DNA of 37,052 nt. Origin: an uncultured Romboutsia sp. (lineage in GTDB: Bacteria; Bacillota; Clostridia; Peptostreptococcales; Peptostreptococcaceae). Location of the stretch: NCBI GenBank assembly GCA_937880075.1, contig CALFLM010000067.1, positions 1-37,052 on the forward strand, written 5' to 3'. The position numbers and the translations under genes are program-made. Below are positions 17,953 through 26,279 of the stretch, piece after piece. The notes beneath the pieces were generated by a model that was not told the origin of the DNA, searched no databases, and saw nothing but the letters and a program-made list of their open reading frames with translations. The first letter of the stretch is position 1. Each line of letters begins with the position of its first letter.

Positions 17953-19059
17953 ATGAAAAAAATTAAGGTTATGACTATATTTGGAACAAGACCTGAAGCT
18001 ATAAAAATGGCACCATTAGTTAAAGAGTTAGAAAAGAGAGAAGAGATAGAAAGTGTAGTTTGTGTTACAGCACAACATCGTCAAATGTTAGATCAAGTTT
18101 TAGAAACATTTAATATTACTCCAGATTATGACTTAAATATAATGAAGCAAGGGCAAACTTTAGTCGATATAACAACTAGAGCATTACAAAGTTTAAGTGA
18201 AGTTATATCTCAAGTTAAACCTAATATAGTTTTAGTACATGGAGATACAACAACAACACTATCAGGAAGTTTAGCAGCATTTTATAATCAAGTTGCTGTA
18301 GGTCATGTTGAGGCAGGTCTTAGAACTTATGATAAATACTCTCCATTTCCTGAAGAAGTAAATAGACAGGTTACAGGAGTTATAGCAGATATGCACTTTG
18401 CTCCTACTGATGTTTCTAAAAATAATTTATTAAAAGAAGGTAAAAAAGAAGAAACTATATATGTAACAGGAAACACTGCGATAGATGCACTGAAAACTAC
18501 TGTAAAAGACGATTATTATCACCCTATACTTGAAAAAATAGGAAATGATAAAATTATACTTTTAACAGCTCATAGGCGTGAAAATTTAGGAGAACCTATG
18601 AAAAATATGTTTAGATCTATAAAAAGAATAGTAGAAGAATTTGATGGAGTACAAGTTATATACCCAGTACATTTAAATCCATTAGTAAGACAGGCTGCAG
18701 ATGAGGTTTTAGGAGATAATAACAAAGTTCATCTTATAGAGCCACTTGAAGTTTTAGATTTCCATAATTTCTTAAATAAGTCTTATATAATAATGACAGA
18801 TAGTGGAGGGATACAGGAAGAAGCACCATCACTTGGTAAGCCTGTTCTTGTTCTTAGAGATACTACAGAAAGACCAGAAGGCGTTAGTGCAGGAACTTTA
18901 AGGCTAGCAGGAACAGATGAAGATGATATATATGATTTGACTAAGTTATTATTAACTAATAAGGATGAATATAACAAAATGAGTAAGTCATCTAATCCTT
19001 ATGGAGATGGTATGTCTAGTAAGTATATAGTAGATGAAATAATAAAAAAATTTAGTTAA
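17953..19059 (+). CDS. mnaA: UDP-N-acetylglucosamine 2-epimerase (non-hydrolysing)
   Basis: A 368-residue enzyme, normal family length, that interconverts UDP-GlcNAc and UDP-ManNAc in the cytoplasm. Diagnostic segments are IFGTRPEAIKMAPL, TAQHRQMLDQVLETF, VHGDTTTTL, GHVEAGLRTYD, FPEEVNRQ, TAHRRENLGEP, MTDSGGIQEEAPSLGKP and RDTTERPEG. It supplies UDP-ManNAc to the upstream TagA-type transferase and, in this cassette, to the pyruvylated SCWP. RBS AGGTAGGAAG lies upstream of ATG 17953. A hairpin with a T-tail follows, so this is the last gene of the main polymer operon. Also called wecB in other systems. Confidence 0.93.
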   Translation: MKKIKVMTIFGTRPEAIKMAPLVKELEKREEIESVVCVTAQHRQMLDQVLETFNITPDYDLNIMKQGQTLVDITTRALQSLSEVISQVKPNIVLVHGDTTTTLSGSLAAFYNQVAVGHVEAGLRTYDKYSPFPEEVNRQVTGVIADMHFAPTDVSKNNLLKEGKKEETIYVTGNTAIDALKTTVKDDYYHPILEKIGNDKIILLTAHRRENLGEPMKNMFRSIKRIVEEFDGVQVIYPVHLNPLVRQAADEVLGDNNKVHLIEPLEVLDFHNFLNKSYIIMTDSGGIQEEAPSLGKPVLVLRDTTERPEGVSAGTLRLAGTDEDDIYDLTKLLLTNKDEYNKMSKSSNPYGDGMSSKYIVDEIIKKFS

Positions 19060-19069
19060 GATAAAAGTG

Positions 19070-19107
19070 AAATATATATTACAAATGTAGTATATATTTT
19101 ATTTTTT
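19070..19107 (+). terminator. Terminator ending the SCWP operon
   Basis: 13-bp AT-rich stem with one G-U pair (19070-19082 with 19087-19099), AAAT loop, followed by ATTTTTTT. Confidence 0.7.
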
Positions 19108-19147
19108 TGCATAATTTAGGTATAATGACAGTTTAGAAAGGATAACT

Positions 19148-20083
19148 ATGTATTTAAATAATTATTTCAGTAAGCATACAACAAATAATCTAAAAGCTTT
19201 TGCTATAATTTTAGTTATATTAGGTCATTTAGGTATTATAAATAGATCAGGTGCATGGGGGGTAGGTATATTTTTACTACTATCTGGATATGGTCTAACT
19301 CAATCATATATAAAATCAGGAATGATAGGTTTTTTTAAGAAAAGATTACTAGCAGTTATATTGCCTTACTCCATAGTAATGCTTATTTGGATATTTGTAG
19401 ATTTTATATTAGGTAACAAATATAGCATACCAACTATAGTAACATCTATATTAGGAGTGAACTTTAAGTCAGTTATAGATGTTACTATGTGGTATATTTC
19501 TTTTTTAATATTATGGTATATTGCATTTTTTTATACATTTAAATTAATTAAAAATAACTATTTTAAGATAATTACTATGTTTATATTCTCGTATATAATT
19601 TACTATAATTTATATGAGTTATTTGATCAAAACGTAGGTGTTAGATTGTATACTTTATTATTTCCTATAGGTGTATCATTAGGTTTTTTATTTTCTAAAG
19701 AATTGAATATATCTGAGAAAATGTTAAAAAGTATATTAGGACATATAATTATATTTAGTTTTATACTATTTGAAATATCAGTAAATAGAAGCAATGATTA
19801 TAGATATTATACATTGTCTATAATTATGTTCTCAGTAATGATTGTCTCAATTTTTATGATTATGCATGATTTTGAGTCTAAAATATTATCTTTTATAGGG
19901 AATATTTCTTTTGAATTGTATTTATTTGAAGGAGTATTTATAAATAAATATAACTTTATATTTGAATATATTAATAACAAAATTTTGAAGTTATTAACTT
20001 ATTTTATTTTAATATTTATATTATCTTATATTTATCACAGTATAGTTAAAAAAATGAATAAGCATCATAATTTAGTTAAATAG
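19148..20083 (+). CDS. Acyltransferase-3 family membrane protein (probable O-acetyltransferase)
   Basis: A 311-residue integral membrane protein with about nine or ten hydrophobic segments. The N-terminus shows LKAFAIILVILGHLG with the conserved family His, then GVGIFLLLSGYGL, both typical of acyltransferase-3 (OafA/WecH-like) proteins that O-acetylate surface glycans. A role in acetylating the SCWP or peptidoglycan is inferred from its place between the polymer operon and the LCP ligase; in B. anthracis SCWP acetylation modulates S-layer protein binding, though by other acetyltransferases. It is separated from mnaA by a terminator, with TATAAT at 19121-19126 just upstream as a possible -10. 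Confidence 0.78.
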   Translation: MYLNNYFSKHTTNNLKAFAIILVILGHLGIINRSGAWGVGIFLLLSGYGLTQSYIKSGMIGFFKKRLLAVILPYSIVMLIWIFVDFILGNKYSIPTIVTSILGVNFKSVIDVTMWYISFLILWYIAFFYTFKLIKNNYFKIITMFIFSYIIYYNLYELFDQNVGVRLYTLLFPIGVSLGFLFSKELNISEKMLKSILGHIIIFSFILFEISVNRSNDYRYYTLSIIMFSVMIVSIFMIMHDFESKILSFIGNISFELYLFEGVFINKYNFIFEYINNKILKLLTYFILIFILSYIYHSIVKKMNKHHNLVK

Positions 20084-20174
20084 ATAAATGAGCATCAAGA
20101 TATATATTTAGTTGAAATTGCAAAGTAATTTAATTATAAATTAAGATTTACAAGTTTAAGTATAATCATAAAAT

Positions 20175-20206
20175 AATAAAAGAGACTAAATTTAGTCTCT
20201 TTTATT
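20175..20206. terminator. Bidirectional terminator between convergent genes
   Basis: Perfect 32-bp palindrome (20175-20190 with 20191-20206), core AGAGACTAAA / TTTAGTCTCT, flanked by A and T runs on either side. It serves the acyltransferase gene on + and the LCP gene on -, and overlaps the LCP stop codon. Confidence 0.85.
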
Positions 20207-21182
20207 ATGGAATAATATTTTCAAATATAAAATCATGTAGTATATCTAATGATGATTCATCAAATTTTATAACAAATCCTTTACCTGGAAGTGTAACAGG
20301 GGTACTGTGGTCTTCTAGAGGAAACTCTATTTGGTTTATAGATAAATTACCTATACCTAGTATTTTTCCAGCTAAACCTATTATTTCAGTAGGTTTCATA
20401 TTTGTCTTAACATATGGAAGTATAGTATCCAATAGTTTTGGATATTTGCTAACTGGTAAATTTTTAACACCGTTCATAAGACCTTCTATAACTTGTCTTT
20501 GTCTTCTATCTCTTTCTTGAGTAGAGTCATTTTTTCTTATACGAGCATAAGATAGCGTTTGATATCCGTTTAATTTTTGAACTCCAGAACGTTCAATTAA
20601 TTTCATAGGTTTAGTTTCGCCACTCCAGCTATAAGTTTCATCTTTTATAAATTTATTAATTTCGTTTATTTCACTTTTATGAACATCAACCTCAACGCCA
20701 CCTAATGCATTAACTATGTCCATGAATGAATAGAAATCAACAACTGCATAGTTTTGAATATCTACTTCAAAGTTATTTTCAATAGTTTCTACTAATAAGT
20801 TTATTCCACCATATGCATAAGCATGTGTAAGTTTTTCCTCACCATGTCCAGGAATATCAACATAGGTATCTCTATTTAGTGATGTAAGTTTTAAGCTTTT
20901 ATTTTTGCTATCTACCGTAAGTATCATCATAGCGTCAGATCTAGAGTTTTTTTCACCAGGTCTTCCATCAGTACCTGCTAGCAGTATATTAATTATACCT
21001 TTTTCTGATTGGAAATTAGTTTCATTTAATATACTTTTATCAGCTGTAGAATCATGCATAACATTTAACTTAAAGTAAATATAACCAAAAGCAGCTGCAG
21101 GAAATACTATAACTAATATAGCAAGTAATAGTACAATTTTTTTTAAGCCAGAGTTTTCGCTTTTTTCTTTTTTTATCGCCAA
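20205..21182 (-). CDS. LytR-CpsA-Psr (LCP) family glycopolymer ligase
   Basis: A 325-residue membrane-anchored outer-face enzyme. LCP proteins move undecaprenyl-linked wall polymers onto the C6 hydroxyl of peptidoglycan MurNAc. A short basic N-terminus and one membrane segment (about 15-37) are followed by the LCP domain: INILLAGTDGRPGEKNSRSDAMMILTV, LTSLNRDTYVDIPG, KLTHAYAYGGINLLVETIE, VDFYSFMDIVNALGGVEVDV, LNGYQTLSYARIRK and ERDRRQRQVIEGLM. The conserved Arg and Asp residues that hold the pyrophosphate are present. The start is a TTG (complement of 21180-21182) behind AGAAGGGA. As the only LCP gene beside the cassette it is the natural candidate to attach the SCWP to peptidoglycan. Confidence 0.9.
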   Translation of the reverse strand: MAIKKEKSENSGLKKIVLLLAILVIVFPAAAFGYIYFKLNVMHDSTADKSILNETNFQSEKGIINILLAGTDGRPGEKNSRSDAMMILTVDSKNKSLKLTSLNRDTYVDIPGHGEEKLTHAYAYGGINLLVETIENNFEVDIQNYAVVDFYSFMDIVNALGGVEVDVHKSEINEINKFIKDETYSWSGETKPMKLIERSGVQKLNGYQTLSYARIRKNDSTQERDRRQRQVIEGLMNGVKNLPVSKYPKLLDTILPYVKTNMKPTEIIGLAGKILGIGNLSINQIEFPLEDHSTPVTLPGKGFVIKFDESSLDILHDFIFENIIP

Positions 21183-21374
21183 AATTATCCCTTCTTTCTT
21201 TTTAATTTAGCAATTTATACCTAAATATAACAATATATTTATTATATTAAAGTATTAGAATATATTCAAGATAATATAAATTATAAAAAATACAAACTAT
21301 ATAAAATCTAGTATATAACCAAATACTAACTTCCTTCATAATAATAAGTAAATATTAATAGGAGGATGTTCTAA

Positions 21375-22016
21375 ATGGTATTAATACAGGCCTCAAGTAT
21401 AGAGAAAAAAAATAACCTATCTGTATATAATTTAAATTATCCGATAATAAAATCAGATAATGAAAAAAATATAATAAATCACATAAATCAGAGAATATAT
21501 GAAGATATAATATCTTTTAAAAGTGCAGTAGAAGATATATTATATAGTAGAAATAACCATTTATCGTGTATTAGCACAGATTATTATATTACCTATAATA
21601 ATAATAATATTATCAGTATACCTATAGAATTCTCACAATTAGATGGATTATACAGTATAAGTTATATAAATTCATATAATTATGATATAAACTTAGAAAA
21701 AGAAATTAATATAAAAGATATATTTAATTCAGAGATAGATTATATGGAGATAATAACTAAAAAAATAGATAACAAGATAAAGGAATTATCACAAGAGCTT
21801 AGTATAGATAAATATATTATAGTATTGGACTATTTAAAAGATATAATATTTTCTGATAAACCTACGTTTTATATATCTAAAGATAGTATAGTCATTTGTT
21901 TTTCAAGTTATGAGCTAGATCCATCTATACCAGATTTAAGTACATTTAAAATTTCATTTCAAGAAGATAGAAGTTATTTAAGTAAGTATATTATAGAAAA
22001 AATAATAGACAGTTAA
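21375..22016 (+). CDS. DUF3298/DUF4163-type protein (RsiV-like fold), no signal peptide
   Basis: A 213-residue protein that resembles the DUF4163-DUF3298 pair found in RsiV anti-sigma factors and in PdaC-type deacetylases. The N-terminal half has YPIIKSDNEKNIINHINQRI and an ISFKSAVEDIL helix. The C-terminal half has YYITYNNNNIISIPIEFSQ, then a SYNYDINLEKEINIKDIF block matching the family's sYNyDL...i.LkDlF pattern. It has no obvious signal peptide or membrane segment, unlike most members, so its location is unclear. The start is supported by AGGAGG at 21360-21365. The broken amidase gene follows after 19 bases, suggesting one transcript. Function unknown. Confidence 0.6.
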   Translation: MVLIQASSIEKKNNLSVYNLNYPIIKSDNEKNIINHINQRIYEDIISFKSAVEDILYSRNNHLSCISTDYYITYNNNNIISIPIEFSQLDGLYSISYINSYNYDINLEKEINIKDIFNSEIDYMEIITKKIDNKIKELSQELSIDKYIIVLDYLKDIIFSDKPTFYISKDSIVICFSSYELDPSIPDLSTFKISFQEDRSYLSKYIIEKIIDS

Positions 22017-22035
22017 ATTTGGAGGAGATAGAAAT

Positions 22036-22554
22036 ATGGTAGTATTTCAAGAATATAACAGAGAATCAGCTGTAAGTTATGCTAGAAGGTGGGCTCTTGG
22101 TAGAAACCCTGCTTATATGGACTATGAATTATGGGGAGGTGATTGTACCAATTTTATATCTCAATGCTTAAGAAGTGGTCAAATACCTATGGATTATGTT
22201 GGTAGACATGTATTAGAAAAATGGTATTGGAATAGTGATAATAGTAGAACTCCCACATGAACTTCAGCAGAACCATTTTATAAATATATAATAGGAAACA
22301 ATAGTGAAAATACACAAAACTTTGGGATATATGCCAAAATAGCAAATTATAATGAGCTTGAGATAGGAGATATAGTTCAACTTGTATATGATAATAATGC
22401 ATACCACAATATGATAATAAGCGAAGTAATATTGGAAGGTGAATATCTTATTGATTACCTTATATGCCAACATACCTATGACCTTCTAGATTATCCACTT
22501 AGCTTAAAAGAAGGGGAGAGACGATATGTAAAAATACTTGGATATTATAAATAA
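22036..22554 (+). pseudogene. Amidase-domain protein gene interrupted by one in-frame TGA
   Basis: The frame encodes a 172-residue protein of the Amidase_6-like (putative amidase, CHAP/NlpC-like Cys-His) family found in many Clostridia and bacilli. It begins YNRESAVSYARRWALGRNPAY, contains GGDCTNFISQCL with the predicted catalytic Cys, and later AYHNMIISE with the predicted catalytic His. One TGA at 22258-22260 (codon 75) interrupts it; the frame then runs open to TAA at 22552-22554 with family-like sequence (TSAEPFYKYI). The stop falls where relatives have the Trp of the TPxWTS-like motif, so a TGG to TGA change is the simplest explanation. All other codons look intact, implying a very recent lesion, a sequencing error, or read-through. 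RBS GGAGGAGAT precedes ATG 22036. Confidence 0.7.
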
Positions 22555-22579
22555 ATTATTTATAAAGCATTAAGAAACT

Positions 22580-22747
22580 ATGTTTTTTGGAGATTATTTA
22601 CATGATTTAGATATGCTTGAAAGTGCATACTATAGTTATGCTATAGAAAATGTACATTATGATTTAAAGAAAGTAGCTAGATTTATAGCAATAAAAAATA
22701 TAGAAAATAGATTTGTTGAAAAAATTAAAGAAATACTAAATATATAA
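22580..22747 (+). CDS. Possible small hypothetical protein (55 aa)
   Basis: A short open frame, ATG to TAA, encodes a 55-residue product starting MFFGDYLHDLDMLES and ending in a Lys-rich amphipathic helix (VEKIKEILNI). Residue composition looks protein-like and it lies 25 bases after the amidase frame, but no ribosome binding site stands before either possible Met (22580, 22613). I recognise no family. It may be a real small gene, a remnant, or chance in AT-rich DNA. Confidence 0.3.
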   Translation: MFFGDYLHDLDMLESAYYSYAIENVHYDLKKVARFIAIKNIENRFVEKIKEILNI

Positions 22748-22882
22748 TTAACTCGTTGTGCTAGTTGATTATAATTATTGAAAATACTAGAGTTCAACAA
22801 ACTATATTTTGATATTTAAAAAAATCTATACAGTAATTGCAATATGTTTAGTAAAATAACTAGCACAACAGATTAATTAACT
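22745..22882. mobile_element. MITE-like element with terminal inverted repeats and flanking direct repeat
   Basis: 21-base termini at 22746-22766 and 22858-22878 are inverted repeats matching at 18 of 21 positions, with a perfect 12-bp core GTTGTGCTAGTT / AACTAGCACAAC. The 9-mer TAATTAACT occurs on both sides (22745-22753 and 22874-22882) like a target duplication, though its AT-rich, partly palindromic nature makes this uncertain. There is no coding sequence inside. The size, near 130 bp, fits a non-autonomous miniature element. Confidence 0.5.
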
Positions 22883-23246
22883 AAGGGCTATATAAATTAT
22901 ATCCCTTATAGACTGTAGATAAAATAGCTATTTTTAATTTATATAAAATAGCTATTTTCTTTTTTGCGTATAAGTAAATTACAGAATGAAAAGTTTTGTG
23001 TAAAACATATGAATATAAGTAATAAATAGTGGAGTTAATAAGAGCTATTTATTAAAAATTTACTTACTAAGTCAAAATTTGTTTAAAGTAGTAATTAAAA
23101 AGATATATATTATAGAGTAAATAATATGATCAAAATATATTTTTCTAAAGTAAGATAATAATGAATTATGTATTTAAAATGCAATGTAGTATTATATATA
23201 GCAGATAAAATTCATAATTTAAATAATAAATGAAAGGAGATAAGTT
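22748..23246. other. Intergenic region without recognisable genes
   Basis: It holds the MITE-like element (22745-22882), a hairpin around 22884-22907 (AAGGG / CCCTT with an AT-rich stem), a terminator made of two AAAATAGCTATTTT copies, and about 250 bases of plain AT-rich sequence that must contain the promoter of the ABC transporter gene. I see no convincing -35 there. Confidence 0.6.
22921..22965 (+). terminator. Terminator from paired AAAATAGCTATTTT repeats
   Basis: The self-complementary 14-mer AAAATAGCTATTTT occurs at 22921-22934 and 22945-22958, so the two copies also pair with each other. A T-run follows (22957-22965). Confidence 0.65.
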
Positions 23247-24947
23247 ATGATCAAGGAATTTATAAAATATTATAAGCCATATAAAAAATTATTTGTGCTA
23301 GATATGCTAGCAGCACTTACAGTAGCATTATGTGATTTAGTTTATCCTATGATAACGAGGAGTATAATGGATGATGTTGTACCTAATAAAGACCTTAGGA
23401 TGTTAAGTATTTTTGCCATAACATTATTAGTAATATTTATTATAAAGGCAGGACTAAATTACTTTATGCAGTATTGGGGGCATGTTGTTGGAGTGAGGAT
23501 GCAAGGTGATATGAGAAGTTATGTATTTACACATCTTCAAAAGTTACCTAATTCATACTTTAATAACAATAAATCTGGTGTAATAATGTCTAGGATAATC
23601 AATGACCTTATGGAAGTATCAGAACTTGCACATCATGGACCTGAAGATTTATTTATATCTATAGTAATGTTTTTAGGTTCATTCCTTATTTTAATAGGGA
23701 TAAATGTACAACTTACATTAATTGTATTTACAATATTACCTATAATAGTTATCTATGCTATAAGCCAAAGGAAAAGAATGAATAAAGCATTTAAGGAAAC
23801 TAGAGTGAAAACTGGAGATGTAAATGCTACATTAGAAAATAGTATAGCGGGTATGAAAGTTACAAAATCATTTTGTACTGAAAAAGAGGAATTAGAGAAG
23901 TTTAATGAATCCAATAGTATATTTAAAAAAGCCAGAGAAGGAGCATACAAGGTAATGGGGCAATACTTCTCTGGAATGTTTTTACTTATAGATATATTAG
24001 AATTAATAGTTTTAATCGTAGCTGGATATTTTACATATATGGGTTATATAACTATGGGTGATTTTACTGCATATCTATTATATGTAAAAATGTTTATACA
24101 ACCGCTTAGAAAATTAATAAACTTTACTGAGCAGTATCAAAATGGAATGACTGGATTTGAAAGATTTATGGAAATAATAAATGAAGAAACTGAGAAAGAA
24201 TCAAAAAATCCAATAGAGTTAAAAAATATAAAAGGTAATATAGAAATAGAGAATGTATCATTCACTTATGAAGATGACAATGAAGTGTTTAAAAATCTTA
24301 GTTTATCTATAGATGCAGGAAAAACTATAGCATTAGTAGGGCCATCAGGTGGAGGAAAAACTACATTATGTAATTTGATACCAAGATTTTTTGACTTTGA
24401 TAGTGGAGATATAAAAATTGATGGAATAAGTATTAAGGATGTAAGTTTAAAATCACTTAGAGAAAATATAGGTGTAGTAGCTCAAGATGTTTTCTTATTT
24501 ACAGGAACTATAAAAGAAAATATAACTATAGGTAAAACTAATGCAACTGATGAAGAAATAATTGATGCTTGTAAAAAAGCTAGAATACACGATTTTATAA
24601 TGACTCTTACAGACGGATATGATACGTATATAGGAGAAAGGGGAGTTAAGCTATCTGGAGGTCAAAAACAAAGAGTTTCTATAGCTAGGATATTTTTAAA
24701 AAATCCTCCAATTATGATACTAGATGAGGCTACATCAGCACTAGACAACGTGACAGAAAATGAAATACAGAAATCATTAGAAGAATTAGGTAAAAATAGA
24801 ACTAATTTAGTTGTTGCTCATAGGTTATCAACGATAAAGAATGCAGATGAAATAATAGTCTTAACTGAAAATGGTATAGAAGAGAGAGGAACTCATCAAG
24901 AACTTATAGAAAAGGATGGGGTCTATTCTAAACTTAATAAAAAGTAG
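23247..24947 (+). CDS. ABC exporter, fused membrane and ATPase domains (homodimer type)
   Basis: A 566-residue half-transporter of the ABCB/MsbA/LmrA type: about six membrane helices (1-300) followed by an ATPase domain. Walker A is GPSGGGKTT (365-373), the Q-loop lies in VVAQDVFLF, the signature is LSGGQKQR (469-476), Walker B ends ILDEATSALD with catalytic Glu494, and the switch His is in VAHRLST. All motifs are canonical, so a homodimer with two active sites is expected. It exports lipids, drugs or peptides; the substrate is not readable. AAAGGAGAT supports the ATG. It stands alone between terminators and has no linked regulator. Confidence 0.9.
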   Translation: MIKEFIKYYKPYKKLFVLDMLAALTVALCDLVYPMITRSIMDDVVPNKDLRMLSIFAITLLVIFIIKAGLNYFMQYWGHVVGVRMQGDMRSYVFTHLQKLPNSYFNNNKSGVIMSRIINDLMEVSELAHHGPEDLFISIVMFLGSFLILIGINVQLTLIVFTILPIIVIYAISQRKRMNKAFKETRVKTGDVNATLENSIAGMKVTKSFCTEKEELEKFNESNSIFKKAREGAYKVMGQYFSGMFLLIDILELIVLIVAGYFTYMGYITMGDFTAYLLYVKMFIQPLRKLINFTEQYQNGMTGFERFMEIINEETEKESKNPIELKNIKGNIEIENVSFTYEDDNEVFKNLSLSIDAGKTIALVGPSGGGKTTLCNLIPRFFDFDSGDIKIDGISIKDVSLKSLRENIGVVAQDVFLFTGTIKENITIGKTNATDEEIIDACKKARIHDFIMTLTDGYDTYIGERGVKLSGGQKQRVSIARIFLKNPPIMILDEATSALDNVTENEIQKSLEELGKNRTNLVVAHRLSTIKNADEIIVLTENGIEERGTHQELIEKDGVYSKLNKK

Positions 24948-25016
24948 ATCATATATGATAAAGACTATAATATTTTAACTAAATTAATAAAATAATATAA
25001 TTAAAAAATAATTTAT

Positions 25017-25053
25017 AGGAGCTAGATTTTTTATGAAAAATAGCTCCTTTTTT
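25017..25053 (+). terminator. Terminator after the ABC exporter
   Basis: Stem AGGAGCTA / TAGCTCCT (25017-25024 with 25041-25048), extended inward by an A/T helix, followed by TTTTTT. Confidence 0.85.
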
Positions 25054-25099
25054 ATAGTCTAGTATAGCTAATAGATCTAGAAATTCTATCTAGCATTTC

Positions 25100-25505
25100 T
25101 TATTTGTTGCTTATAATGATGTCTGTTCTAGTATTTCAAAGTTTATCAAATAAATTAGTTCACATACCTTTAAACTCATTATCACTAATTATAAAGAAAA
25201 AATAACTTCAATAGACATATCATATACATTAAAATAATCTCAAAAAAATAAGACAAGCTTATATGGTGGGTTCATTCTTTGCAATAAAGAATATGGACAA
25301 ATACTAGGTTTAATTAATTTTAAATTTTGCATTAGGATTTTGTAGTGGATAAGCACTATTTGGAATATGTGCTGAAAACTTTGGATATAATACAACTTGG
25401 ATATGAATAATAGGACGTATAGTGATATTATTTATATTGCTTATAATTTCAGCTAAAGGTATGACTAAAGTGAACAAAGAAAGATTAGAAAAAATAAAGA
25501 ATTAA
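25100..25505 (+). pseudogene. Decayed MFS-type transporter, C-terminal remnant
   Basis: Pieces of a major-facilitator-like membrane protein can be read in several frames. One piece runs SYLLLIMMSVLVFQSL to SNKLVHIPLNSLSLI; another reads MVGSFFAIKNM; the last reads FALGFCSG, then ALFGICAENFGYNTTWI, then IIGRIVILFILLIIS and a Lys-rich tail ending at TAA 25503-25505. The last piece alone is broken by TAA at 25350 and TGA near 25404, and the earlier pieces need frameshifts. No start, ribosome binding site or long frame remains. The product would have been a drug or metabolite exporter; the exact family is uncertain. A terminator follows, as expected for the end of a former gene. Confidence 0.5.
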
Positions 25506-25532
25506 AATTTAGCTAAAGTAACTTAATACAAG

Positions 25533-25561
25533 AAGGCTGTCTATTAATTAGACAGCTTTTT
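25533..25561 (+). terminator. Terminator after the MFS remnant
   Basis: Stem GCTGTCTA / TAGACAGC (25536-25543 with 25549-25556), 5-nt loop, T-run. Confidence 0.8.
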
Positions 25562-25659
25562 ATATTTGAAGTAAAGTTATATTTGTCAAAGTGTATATGT
25601 TTAAAATAAATTATCACGGACATAATCCTAATAAAATATATCGGGGGTATGATATAAAA

Positions 25660-25854
25660 ATGATAACATTAAATAGAGAAAGTATTATAAATGGATTACT
25701 AGAATTAATGAAAGAAGAAGAGTTAGAAAATAGTATTATACTTGATAATATAATATCAATAATAAATTTAAATGACATAAGTAATTTAGAAAAATTAAAG
25801 CTTATAAATAATGAGTTAGGCAAAATAAACTTACTTGATTTTATATCTAATTAA
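25660..25854 (+). CDS. Small hypothetical protein (64 aa)
   Basis: An unrecognised acidic, mostly helical protein starting MITLNRESIINGLLELMKEE and ending LLDFISN; it has no signal peptide or membrane segment. The frame is open back to GTG 25591, which would give 87 residues, but that start lacks a ribosome binding site. The ATG at 25660 has GGGGG 12 bases upstream, which is weak support. It lies 39 bases before the VOC gene and might be co-transcribed with it. Function unknown. Confidence 0.5.
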   Translation: MITLNRESIINGLLELMKEEELENSIILDNIISIINLNDISNLEKLKLINNELGKINLLDFISN

Positions 25855-25893
25855 TGGTAGTTTAGATTTAAATTAATATTAAGGAGGAGAATT

Positions 25894-26268
25894 ATGAAAT
25901 TTAAGTTTTGTCATAATAATTTTAATGTATTAAATCTTGAAAAAAGTTTAGAATTTTATAAAAAAGCACTTGGCTTAGTTGAAACTAAAAGAACAGTAGC
26001 AAAAGATGATAGCTTTATATTAGTATTCTTAGGTGATGGAGAGAGTTCACATAAGTTAGAATTAACTTGGTTAAGAGATTGGGATAGGCCTTATAATTTA
26101 GGAGATAATGAATTTCATCTAGCATTTAGAGTTGAAGATTTTGATGGTGCGTATAATTTACATAAAGAAATGGGATGCATATGTTATGAAAATAAGGAGA
26201 TGGGAATATACTTTATAGCAGACCCAGATAATTATTGGATAGAAATATTACCAGCAAATACTAAATAG
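25894..26268 (+). CDS. gloA: Glyoxalase I / VOC-superfamily protein
   Basis: A 124-residue VOC-fold metalloprotein. Two beta-alpha-beta-beta-beta halves are visible: KFCHNNFNVLNLEKSLEFYKKALGL opening the first and EFHLAFRVEDFDGAYNLHKEMG opening the second, then YFIADPDNYWIEILP. Likely metal ligands are His7, the Glu of LELTW, the His of EFHLAF and the Glu of YWIEI, the pattern of lactoylglutathione lyase (GloA), which removes methylglyoxal. Clostridia usually lack glutathione, so the true thiol or substrate may differ. AAGGAGGAG precedes the ATG. The EIIB-like gene follows after 11 bases. Confidence 0.82.
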   Translation: MKFKFCHNNFNVLNLEKSLEFYKKALGLVETKRTVAKDDSFILVFLGDGESSHKLELTWLRDWDRPYNLGDNEFHLAFRVEDFDGAYNLHKEMGCICYENKEMGIYFIADPDNYWIEILPANTK

Positions 26269-26279
26269 AGGGAAAAGTT

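Noticed and set aside
22187..22473. Two minus-strand frames opposite the broken amidase gene
   Set aside because: They are hydrophobic shadows of the amidase coding frame with no ribosome binding sites.
22036..25505. Non-standard genetic code with TGA read as Trp
   Set aside because: All intact genes use TGG for Trp and are ended normally; the MFS remnant also carries TAA and frameshifts, so decay is the simpler reading.
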